Below, in pieces: positions 54,244-64,000 of a stretch of 64,000 nt of DNA; the stretch's first letter is position 1, and every line of letters begins with the position of its first letter. The notes beneath the pieces are model-generated. The model was not told the origin of the DNA, searched no databases, and worked only from the letters and a program-made list of their open reading frames with translations. This DNA is from Mytilus trossulus. Its lineage: Eukaryota > Mollusca > Bivalvia > Mytilida > Mytilidae. A program made the translations under genes and the position numbers. The stretch is taken from NCBI RefSeq assembly GCF_036588685.1, contig NC_086381.1, positions 66,099,436-66,163,435 on the forward strand, given 5' to 3'.

Positions 54244-54962
54244 ATAAACTACGGTGGCAGAATGCGGCCATGAAAGAAAAAAAGTATGTTGTTCCCTCAA
54301 GATACTATGTCGTTCCCACAAGATAGTTATCTCGTTCCCTAAAGATACTATGTCGTTCTCTCAAGATGCTATGGCGTTCCCTCAAGATATTATGTTGCTC
54401 CCTCGAGATACTATGTTTTCCCGTCAAGATGCTATGTTGTTCCCTCAAGATAGTTATCTCGTTCCCTCAACATTGCAATATCTATACAATTTTAAAACAA
54501 TGTTGAGGGAACAGCACAGTATCTTGAGGGAACAACATAATATCTTGAGGGAACGACATAATTTATTGAGGGAACGACATAATATCTTGAGGGAACAACA
54601 TAGTATCTTGAGGGAACGACATAGCATCTTGAGGGAACAACATAACATCTTGAAGGAACGGCATAGTATTTTGAGGGAACGACATAATATCTTGAGGAAA
54701 CGACATATTCTCTTGAGGGAACGAGATAACTATCTTGTGGGAACGAGATAACTATCTTGTGGGAACGACATAGTATTTTTAGGGAACGAGATAACTATCT
54801 TGTGGGAACAACATAGTTTATTGAAGGAACGACATAGGATCTTGAGTGAACGAGATAGCTATCTTGTGGGAACGACATATCATCTTGAGGGAACGACATG
54901 GTATCTTGAGGGAACAGCATATTTTTTTTCTTTCATGGCCACATTCTGCCACCGTAATAAAC
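54244..54962. mobile_element. 707-bp foldback element built of a 21-bp minisatellite
   Basis: Element 54250-54956 with ends TACGGTGGCAGAATG(C/T)GGCC and their inverse; ATAAAC flanks both sides immediately (54244-54249, 54957-54962), and TAATAAAC if the terminal TA is counted as target. After about 35 bp of TIR the arms consist of a 21-bp unit (TTGAGGGAACGACATA(G/A)TATC and variants): about 9 reverse units on the left, about 20 forward units on the right, centre near 54490. The arms are therefore unequal. The open frames are a by-product of the 21-bp period. Confidence 0.85.
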
Positions 54963-57860
54963 ACATTGTCATAGCATATAATCACAGAAAATCTGACTTG
55001 CATGGATCAATTATTGTATGTGAATTAAAAAATCAAAAGTTGTACAATTTAGTGTTAGCTAGCTAAACAAAGTATTTTAAAGATTAAATGCTATTGGGTA
55101 TAATCCTGCGTGAAGTTGTATTTCAAAGTGCATTTGGAAGATTTGACGATACTCGATATATTATCTAGATCCTAGATTTTATCGGTAGTCAAAGCTACAT
55201 GTCTTGATTTGGATAACACAAGTTTATTTTATTTCGTTGGACACTTAAATTCGTGGATAAAGTCTTCCACGAAAACGACAATAATTGTTTCCCCACGACT
55301 AAAAGTACTTTCATAGTATTAACTTTCAGGGGTTCTATAAATTAATTTGGTTTATTGTTGCTTTCTTTATTATATATAAAGTAGTCTTTGCATATATATG
55401 TCGTGTGTACAGAATATTGTTGTATACCTATACATTTTTTAGAAGTATGCTTTCATATATCTCAGGGTGAACAAAATATGAAAGCATCTATCCCATTGTG
55501 TCTAATCTACGACATAAATAAAATGTTTCGACTCGGTTTATCTTACAAGGTGACGTAGCACTCAAAAACATTCCTGGACTATTTATGTAATATGTAAATG
55601 AATGTGAAAATCATAAATACCCATATTGCAATTTTCGATTGTGGGAGAGACCTCGGTGGATGACTGGTCTACGTATTCGAACTACTATATCACTAGTCTG
55701 TCAACACTATGATAGTTCGTTAGAGTCCTGCACAGGAAAGTGCACTCGACTTCAATCTTAAACGAGTAGAATTGTAAGTTGTCCTATCGACAGTCAATGG
55801 CTCTCACTGGGACAATCAAGAAAACTGATGTTGAAATCGTTCCATGCATACATTATGAATCTAGCAATTGCCATGAATATACCTTTCTTGTCATATGTTT
55901 CTGTTCACACACTGCGCACACTAATGAAAGTTTAAATGGACATCTATGAGAAAACCATGCAGATGGTGCTCCATGCAAAGTTGTTTGATTTTGATAAAAC
56001 TTTGCTGACATGTTCAGTTTGACCTCATATGAAAGTCCTGCAAGTTTGAAGCCCTTACACTGCTGGTAACCATGGCAACAATAGGGATTTAGGGTATTTC
56101 CGAGTTTATTTATAGATGCATATACTGAAATGCATAGATTTCATAGATTTCTCAAATAAAAATAAATACTATAAAACTTCTGAGTGTTTAAATACTTTAA
56201 TAGCACAGATAGGATTTGTATGAAGTATAAATCACATAATTTTATTAAACATAATGATATATATAGAAAATAAGGGCGTGGCAAAACACATAAAGTGATA
56301 AAAAATATGGCCTTTTCATCAAATCACACTAAAACAGACACTACAGCCCAACAGTCGCTTTAATTTACCCTAAATGTCAGACATACATTGCATTTTCTTT
56401 GGTTCAAAATATTTTGAAGGGATTTCGGTTGCAAATTAATTTTATAGATTTTATTGACCATTTAGATAGCCTCCCCCTTTTTTGGGGGGTATTTTCGCAA
56501 TAAATTGAGGAAAGTCTCATATTTTAATTAAACCAAGCATTCAAAAACAAATACTTGAACTATACAGATTGTATTATGCAAAATAGGTAATTCAAATAGA
56601 AAATTCAAAGTGAAATGGATTTTTGTGTCACAAACAATAGTAAGCATCAGGCTTAAAAAAGGGGGGAGCTGCCAAAAAAAATTTTTTTTTGGTATTTTTT
56701 TTATTCCAAATTCCTTCAGTACACTTGTCCTTATTACTTTAAAGAGTAAAATCCTTTCATTTTACCTAGTAATCCTATTTTGGTTTTTGCAGCTTGCTAA
56801 TTACTAAAGTTTTATTCTGGTTACATAAAAATGATATGAAATTTAATGTCAAGTTCATCATATTGAAAAATCTTAAGTATTGACATTCAGAATATGTGTT
56901 CTACAGGTAAACAAAGTTAAGACAGTTGCAACCTTTCACTTGCATGCTGGTAACAATATAAGTCATTTTGATCATGAGTACCTGAGACAGTGATGATAAA
57001 ATCTGAATTTCTATTGTACAAAGGGAGATAATCCAATAAAAATGTCTTTTTTTAAAACCTTATAATTGCATGTATATGTTTATTTAAACTAACATAAGCT
57101 TCATCAATTTAATAAAATATAAACATATCTCTATTTGGTTATCTGGTGAGAAAGATAATAGTGCATTTGAGCATATACAGTATTGGTTTGCTTTTGTTGT
57201 AGTACTTTCTAAAATTCTCCTCGAAAAATGTCTAAATTTTTAAATTCCTTTTAGCATTGATATATTTATAAATATTTCAATCTGTTTAAACGATCATAAA
57301 TGTTAATTTTTTTACAATAACACAAAATGATGCTTAAATGCAAGAATAAGATTACTATAAACATACAAAGTAACATTAAAGTTATTTCAAATTGACTTAG
57401 CAGCAAAAGACAATTGTTGCATTATCTATGGAATTTAGGGACATATTAAATTGTTTCCATACTATCTGATAAACATTTACATACATGTAACTACATGAAC
57501 TACGAAAGTTAATTTACTAATAATTCAATCAATAAAACTAGTTAGTCAATCTAAGTAACAATTTCTGACAAATGAAAATATTACAATGTTTATCAAATGG
57601 CCAAGTACAACCGTAATCTTCTTGATTGTCTTCAATATTGATGACCTTTTTATACAGAAGTAATTTTAGACTTCTTCTTTGCTGATGAGAAAGCCATTCT
57701 GATGGTGAGGCAGTGAGAACACTCTTACTCCTTGCAAATATCTCTCTCTTCTCATTTGTGTTGCAACTGTGTGTTGACTTGGTTGACTTCGGCGAGATTC
57801 ACATTGCTGTTTCTTTCTTTATTTCAAAGCATATCTATGAGTTCCATTTCAATTTGTTTT
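54963..57860. other. Intergenic, little recognised
   Basis: Mostly AT-rich DNA. A TTCGTGG/CCACGAA fragment lies at about 55225-55310. Short open frames have no recognisable motifs. Confidence 0.35.
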
Positions 57861-57937
57861 TATTTGAGATTGCAATTTTTTAACCACAACAGGAAAAATC
57901 AAAGACAGATCAGAGCCTTATTCAAGTATCCGTAATA

Positions 57938-58039
57938 TTATCCAAGTTTTTCTTCATCATAAACATGTCTACAAAAATGTGTCCCAGCAATCAGTCTTGT
58001 TTCACGAACTCTAGTAGTTATTTTTGGATCACCAAATGT
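57938..58039 (-). CDS. Candidate terminal exon of an unknown protein
   Basis: Acceptor TATTTTTTACAG at 58040, then an open frame TFGDPKITTRVRETRLIAGT, HFCRHVYDEEKLG and a TAA (57938-57940). AATAAA on the minus strand lies about 70 nt downstream. It is in frame with the candidate exon at 62473-62600 if spliced directly, but not through the exon at 60957-61027. Family not recognised; it may belong to a non-coding transcript. Confidence 0.35.
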   Translation of the reverse strand, partial: TFGDPKITTRVRETRLIAGTHFCRHVYDEEKLG

Positions 58040-58844
58040 CTGTAAAAAATAATAAGAAAACAATTGTTAACCATTAAATGATTGAAATTTCCTAAAAAGA
58101 AATTAAATATTAACTTGGTCTTAGTGTAAATGTGTTTCGATTATCACAACTCTGACATTCCAGTACATAGAATAAGAAATAAAGTATGTAGCTAAAAATG
58201 GACCTAAATTTGATTTTTTTCTTATTCCAAGCTGCAGCAAACTTAATTTTAATGAAGTTAAATTTGCAGATTTCATCTTGTATTTAATAAATGACATTAT
58301 GACAACACAAAAATAGGGAGATGATCGAGTATGGATTACAAATGAGATGAATGTATTAAGTCCCCTGTGCAACCTTCAACAATGAGATTTAAACAGCCCA
58401 AGTATATTATATTACAACGCAGAGATTGCACCTTAACGAGGTTGGTGGTGTTGGTGGTGGTGGTGGTGATCCACATGATAGAGTTCAAAATTTGATTGTG
58501 GTAAAAGAACTTATGATTTTGAAATTGGACTTGTGCCAATATCCAAATTCTAAAGTCTAAAAGACATGATTAGATTTGTCATATCAAAGAACCCCATATA
58601 TTCCATTTATTTAGACAAAAGTTTAAGTTAGGACCCCAATTTGAATCAACTTGAAAACTGAGCCCAAATTTAAAATCTAAACATGCTAAATGCATGATAA
58701 CATTTAGCATAGAAAAAAACACCTTTAATAATATTTTAATAAAGTTTTTTTTTTACCCCTGTGATCTTTTTTCAATTTGAAAACAAATATTAAAAATCTA
58801 AACATATTTATAGGAAGCTTTTAACCCAAAAAAGTACTTTTAAA

Positions 58845-59938
58845 CAAGAGTGCACACGCTGAAATGTCTCGCCTTCTTTACTAATCATTGCTATTATGTT
58901 GATAGATCTAAATATAAAGCTTTATTACAACTGTCACTTAAACTCAACATTTATCAAAGAAAAGAAAACATTAATCAATGAACCATGAAAATGAGGTCAA
59001 GGTCAGATGAACCATGCCAGGCAGACATGTACAGCTAACATTTCTTCAATACAACAAATACAGTTGACATATTGCTTATAAATAAAAAAAAACAGACCAA
59101 AACACAAACACTTAATACTTAGAAATGGACCATGAAAATGAGGTCAAATGAAACCTGCGTAACAGACATATAGATCATAAAAGATGTCCATACACCAAAT
59201 ATAGTTGACTAATGCATAAAGTTTTAGAAAAATAGACCAAAACTCAAAAACTCAACTTTGACCATTGAATCATGAAAATGAGGTCAAGGTCAGATGACAC
59301 CTGTCAGCTAGACATGTACACCTTACAATCATTCCATACAACAACTATAGTAAACCTATTGCATATAGAATAAGAAAAACAGATCAAAACACAAAAACTT
59401 AACTATAACCACTGAACTGAAAATGAGGTCAAGGTCAGATGACACCTGCCAGTTGGACATGTACACCTTACAGTCCTTTAATACACCGAATATACTTAAC
59501 TAGCCCTATTGCTTATAGTATCTGAGATATGGACTTGACCGCCAAAACTTAACCTTATTCACTGACCATGAAATGAGGTCGAGGTCAAGTGAAAACTTTA
59601 TGATGGGCATGAGTACCTTGCAAGAAACGCACATGCCAAATATAGTTATCCAATTACTTATAATAAGAGAGAATTTAACATTACAAAAATTCTTAACTTT
59701 TTTTTGCAAGTGGTCTCTGAACCATGAAAATGAGGTCAAGGACATTGGACAAGTGACCAACGGAAAGTTCGTAACATGATGCATCTATATACAAAGTATG
59801 AAGCATCCAGGTCTTCTACCCTCTAAAATATAAAGCTTTTAAGAAGTTAGCTAACGCCGCCGCCAAAGCCACGCCACCGCCAGATCACTATCCCTATGTC
59901 AAGCTTTCTGCAACAAAAGTTGCAGGCTCGACAAAAAA
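58845..59938. mobile_element. Element with six 140-155 bp core repeats, GTCTCGCC start and GGCTCGACAAA end
   Basis: Starts AGTGCACACGCTGAAATGTC and TCGCCTTC. Core anchor ATGA(A)AATGAGGTCA recurs at about 58985, 59132, 59272, 59418, 59568 and 59722. Then CCGCCGCCAAAGCCACGCCA, a short terminal stem AACAAAAGTTGCAGGCTCGA and A-rich DNA. The ends match the element at 51930-52548, so both are one family. Non-coding; architecture recalls Helentron-type non-autonomous elements. Confidence 0.7.
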
Positions 59939-60956
59939 ATCAAACTAAGTTTAGTTCTGAATCCATTATACCTTGATGTGGTTCAATTTAAAGCTTTTAA
60001 GACATGCCCGAAATTAGAAAAAAATATGACTATAATGCACTGTTTAATTTTGCATAATATCAAAGAACACCAATTATTCCATTGTTTTATCAAATCAAGT
60101 TTAACTTTATTTAGATTTAAACATGTTTTATTTGCTCAAAGCAAAAAAGGATTAGACACAAGTAAAACATACTTAAAGTTTAGCTTTGGAAGCTTTTGAC
60201 CCTATAGCTGATATGTATCATTTAAAAACAAGCCAAAACATTTGAAATTGGTAAAACAATAATCATTGAAAACAAATATACATTTGTATAATTAAATTTA
60301 CAGCTAAATTCCTAAGGCATGTAAATTTAAGACTTCGGTTAGCTTGCATGGTTTGTTTGTATATTGTACAATTGCAATTAGCATAACGTCTAATCAAATG
60401 TAAAAGTACTCTACAAGAAGATGTCAACATTAATTACAAAGCATGAATTAATATTTATAAAACAGAGCAAGCAAACCTTCCAAAGTTTTACTCTACATTT
60501 AGTAGGAAAATAGCTGTAATAATGCTTAAAGTGCTTTTTCAAAAATGAAAAATACAAATGTAGTCTTCAGGTTTACAATATATGCATGTATGCTATAAAT
60601 GAGGATCTTTCAAGCTGACAAGAACACATATATTTTTTTCTAGGTTTAATTCTTATAAAAAAAAACTATTTCATTATGATGAGTAAGGAAAATTTTGTTG
60701 TGTAAATTGTACTGATATGGCCCTTAATTGATCATAAAATAAGAATTTGAGTGTTCTGTTTGTTATTTTTACTTTTTGTTTACCAGATTCAACTTTTCAA
60801 AATTGAAGGGGTAATCTAATTTACTGAACATTTATCATGGTTTTACAATAATAAATGTAACTGGTCAATTTCCAATTTCTTATTTGCTGTCTATTTAGTA
60901 GTCTCTTGTTATGACTTGTTTGATTCATATTTTTATCAATTATATCCTATATTTAC

Positions 60957-61027
60957 CTATATGATCTCCTATCATATCTGCTTTCATTTTCACATTTTGT
61001 TTGTGCTTTTCCATCTTCAACATTAAC
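60957..61027 (-). CDS. Candidate internal exon
   Basis: 71 nt between acceptor CTTATCAACAG and donor GTAAAT; reads VNVEDGKAQTKCENESRYDR then RSY in the frame continuing from 62473. Joining it to the 57938-58039 exon gives an early stop (HLVIQK*), so it may be alternatively spliced or false. Confidence 0.25.
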
Positions 61028-61784
61028 CTGTTGATAAGAAATAAAATATTGTATATTTGTGCATTTGCATGATCAGTACAGTGAGTTATATCTACATGTA
61101 CATTGTACATTGAGTTGGCTTTATAAAAAAATGCATTGGATCATTGAAAAAAAAAAGTTTTGTAGATATGATAATTAATCTGTGTAAAGTAATTCATTTC
61201 TTCAGTATTGTTAGTTTGAATTTGTTTTATCTGAGTAATCTGTAATGTTATAATTTCATGTTGTCCCTTCTGTGCCCTTTAATTTGGAATACATTTGTAA
61301 GCATATTCTATTCTGATTCTATTTTATTAACTGATAGAAGTAAATACATGTACAAGTTCTCTTTCCATGTTTTTAACTGCGATACATGACCTTCACTTAG
61401 GAAAATATAAAGAAAAAGTCTCACAGTAACAAATATTTAGAGAAAAAAAAAACAAGCTCATAGTCTGTAAAACATGTTTTTGAGTTTTAGAACCATATAC
61501 ATGTATTGAATCAATCTAGTTGCATTGTACATACAATGTACATGTAGTATCTATGAAGGAATGAATTTAGACAGGAAATTCACAACTCTTTGGGAGCTTT
61601 ATTGTGACTTGAACAGTGCTTAATCAAAACCTCATAAAAATCTTTAGGTAAGGGATAAAAATAATGGTAGGTTAGGGTAATGCGATTAACACACATACTT
61701 TTTAGTTGGCCTAAATGTACAGTAGTTTTCGTTGTTTATGTACATGATGTACATTAATTTGTACGTGTTTCTTGTTATTCCTTT

Positions 61785-61982
61785 TTAGACCATTCATTTT
61801 CCTGTTCAAAGGGTTTTACACTTGTAATTTTGGGGTCCTTTATCATTTTTATAGCTTGTTGTTCCGTGTGAGCCAAGGCTCTGTGTTGAAGGCCGTACAT
61901 TGACCTATAATGGTTTACTTTTATAAATTGTTATTTGAATGAATAGGCACTCATACCACATCTTCCTATATCTACATGTATC
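61785..61982 (-). repeat. Dispersed 'GATGTGGT' repeat, reverse copy
   Basis: Contains GGGTCCTTTATCATTTTTAT, GCCAAGGCTCTGTGTTGAAG and ATACCACATCTTCCTATATC; a small deletion shortens the GAGTTGTCTCATTGGC part. It lies between two candidate exons. Confidence 0.6.
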
Positions 61983-62472
61983 TACTGAATGTTTTCTATT
62001 TCAATGGATTATATTAAAAAACAGGGATTTGAAGCAACCATTCATTTTGAATTAGGAGAAAAAAACCTGAGTCAACGGACTCTTTAATATTGACAATTTG
62101 GAAAACAAACTCAGGGTGAACTTTGTACAGTTGTAATCGAATATATATTTTATCATGATTATTATAGATTTCTTGAGAGAAAGAAAAAAGTCTTTCTATT
62201 AAAATTAAGAAGGCAAACATCAATCTTTTAGTTTCAGAAGAATTCTGAATCATTATAAATGTATGTCAATGAAAATTAAATCAGTGTTTGCTTCAAGAAA
62301 ATTATGAAAATCACCCTCCCCATCCCCCCCAACCCCCCTTCTTTTTCTCCCAGAGACAAATGGTCAATGCTCTTCTTCCTATATTTATGAGTTGATGTGA
62401 TGTTTCTACAGTAGGTCTTTTTATGGTGTCAAATTGCTTTTTCTAACCAAAAGAAATAAATAACAAACTTAC

Positions 62473-62600
62473 CAGAACCAAATGAAACTGAAAGTTTTGC
62501 CTTCGAATTTCCGTTGCTAGATTTGCAAGGGTCATGCAAGAATGACAGCAACTCCTTCTGTTATTGACATTAAATCTACCTTTTATTGTGAAGAGTTTTA
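62473..62600 (-). CDS. Candidate 5' exon of an unknown protein
   Basis: Strong donor TTCTG|GTAAGT at 62473. Open frame upstream includes NNRRSCCHSCMTLANLATEI and RRQNFQFHLVL, ending in phase 0. The 5' limit is unclear; the first internal ATG is in CMTLA. The other frame (KELLSFLHDPCKSSNGNSKA) is also open for a while, so the coding call is uncertain. Confidence 0.3.
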
Positions 62601-63490
62601 CAAAGGGAGATAATTTTAGGTATATTTTTCAGTTTTTCATCTTTTATTCAAATAAGCTTATATCAATTTGCAACGAAATTCCCGTTAAGTAATAGTAGTT
62701 TGTGAACCATAACGTTTAACAAAATATTGTTTCAATTTGAGTGACTTTTGAGGTTTTATGGACATTTCCAGTAAAGGCTGAATTTAAATTTTAGAAAAAC
62801 ACATTTATGTCAATAAAAATAAAAACAAAAATAAAGGTTGAAATAAGATCAAAATTACAGTTTATTTTAGTAGGAAGTCTGAATTTTAAGGTAAAACTAT
62901 TTTTTTTGTCATATAATACTTTGAACTATTGAATAAAAAAAAATAAAAAAATGTCCATTTTCAACAACATTTTTCAGCAAATTTGGTACTAAAATAGAAT
63001 TGCCCTGTATTCACATATTTTGAGATAACTTGTCATTTTTTATACATAGAACTATTAAATGTACTTAATACTTTACTAGGAACCCAAAATCAGCTGAGAA
63101 CTCCACAACCCCTTTCATATTTTTTTTTGGATTTTGCATGGTTTTCTCGTAGACATCCAAAAAACACATTCGAGATAAGGGTCGTTTTATTCGTTATTCA
63201 TGATATATCTAACAATTCAAAATAGTAACATATGAAACAATATTCTACAATCGACAAGAAACAATAAACAGTCTGTAATGGAGTGAATATTTTTCTCCCT
63301 GAGTTGAAGGCATCACTGTAGCTATGAGTTTAAAAATAGCAGTACAAGCGCTATGTCTTTGATTTTTGTGTTTTTTTCGTAGATGTTGTATATCACGAAA
63401 GGATACCGTAAATCCTGTCATTTCTACTCCGTGTTGAAAAAAGATATTACCTCATTATCGAAAATGTTGTTCTTAATTATACTTTAATTT

Positions 63491-63697
63491 GTAGACTCAG
63501 ACCCATTCAATGTAAGACATGTAGTAAAGACACTTACTACTTGTTGAATATCGTATGTTGAGTTTAAGATGCCTTTAATTTTATTTGTATTTTCTTATTG
63601 ATGTATAAAGATTTTAGACTCAGACCCATTCAATGTAAGACATATAGTAAACACACTTAGTAATTGTTGAATATCGTATGTTGAGCTTAAGATGCTT
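63491..63697. repeat. 123-bp tandem duplication
   Basis: TAGACTCAGACCCATTCAAT recurs 123 bp apart (63492 and 63615), and both units continue through GTTGAATATCGTATGTTGAG. A few substitutions separate them. Non-coding. Confidence 0.8.
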
Positions 63698-64000
63698 TTT
63701 TATACCCCTGCTTTAAAAAAGGGGTGTATACTGTTTTACCTCTGTCTGTCCTTCCGTCAGTCCGTCCGTCCCATGAATATTTTTCGTCGCATTTTTTTCA
63801 CGAACTACAATACAATGATTTCTGATATTTGGTTTCAGGGTTTATCTAAGTCAGCTATACCGTGTGATGCGTTTTCAGATTGATCACTTGTCAACTTCCT
63901 GTTTACCGAACACTTGTTTGATTTTACACATTATAGCCAAGTTGAAAATTTTCGTTACATTTTTCTCAGGAACTACAGTACAAGGATTTTTGAAATTTGG
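63698..64000. mobile_element. Pearl-like element cut by the window end
   Basis: Starts TATACCCCTGCTTTAAAAAA|GGGGTGTATA, a short hairpin, then a (GTCC)n-type microsatellite, then two core units (CACGAACTACAATACAATGA and CAGGAACTACAGTACAAGGA, about 185 bp apart). The second unit continues past the window. Confidence 0.55.

Noticed and set aside
54254-54751. 165-residue open frame with a seven-residue LRE(R/Q)H(N/S)I repeat, looking like a coiled coil
   Set aside because: It is the 21-bp minisatellite of the foldback element read in frame; the opposite strand also has open frames of the same period, and there is no start context or splice signal.

Overview
The window is AT-rich, intron-rich eukaryotic DNA dense in dispersed repeats. 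The repeat families look like those of bivalve molluscs: pearl-like elements with short core repeats and ACGG/ACTG microsatellite tails, a tRNA-derived SINE, LINE scraps, and several mussel-type dispersed repeats. I therefore infer a bivalve, most likely a mussel of the Mytilus type. There are no prokaryotic features: no operons, no CRISPR arrays, no insertion sequences.

The left two thirds (about 2.08-40.36 kb) is one minus-strand gene. I could follow it through 25 coding exons, with consistent splice sites, from a signal-peptide ATG at 40356 to a stop at 2081. The joined reading frame is 3120 nt (1039 residues). It encodes a secreted leucine-rich-repeat (LRR) protein: signal peptide, Cys-rich N-terminal cap, roughly 37 LRR-length units, and a Cys-rich C-terminal cap, with no transmembrane segment. 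All introns after the first are phase 2. In most LRR exons they split the Leu/Ile/Met codon at the same point of the repeat, so the LRR exons (63-291 nt) are interchangeable cassettes. Its introns are filled with repeats, including a 4.2-kb foldback element whose arms carry a 367-bp satellite.

To the right lie smaller minus-strand genes. At 43.76-45.34 kb are the last two exons of an unrecognised acidic/Ser-Thr-rich protein whose 5' part was not found. At 48.40-48.61 kb is a 67-residue secreted peptide with six cysteines in mirror-symmetric spacing. At 57.94-62.6 kb are three weak candidate exons of a further transcript. The rest, from 49 kb to the end, is mostly repeat-laden intergenic DNA.

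The most unusual theme is a set of foldback (long inverted-repeat) elements. Three have exact 9- or 10-bp target-site duplications (18.5-22.7, 41.15-41.86 and 53.13-53.98 kb). A fourth (54.25-54.96 kb) has a 6-8 bp duplication. Three of the four have arms built from satellite or minisatellite repeats that run inward in one orientation and out in the other. The duplication length suggests Mutator-like (MULE) mobilisation, but no transposase gene is present in the window.
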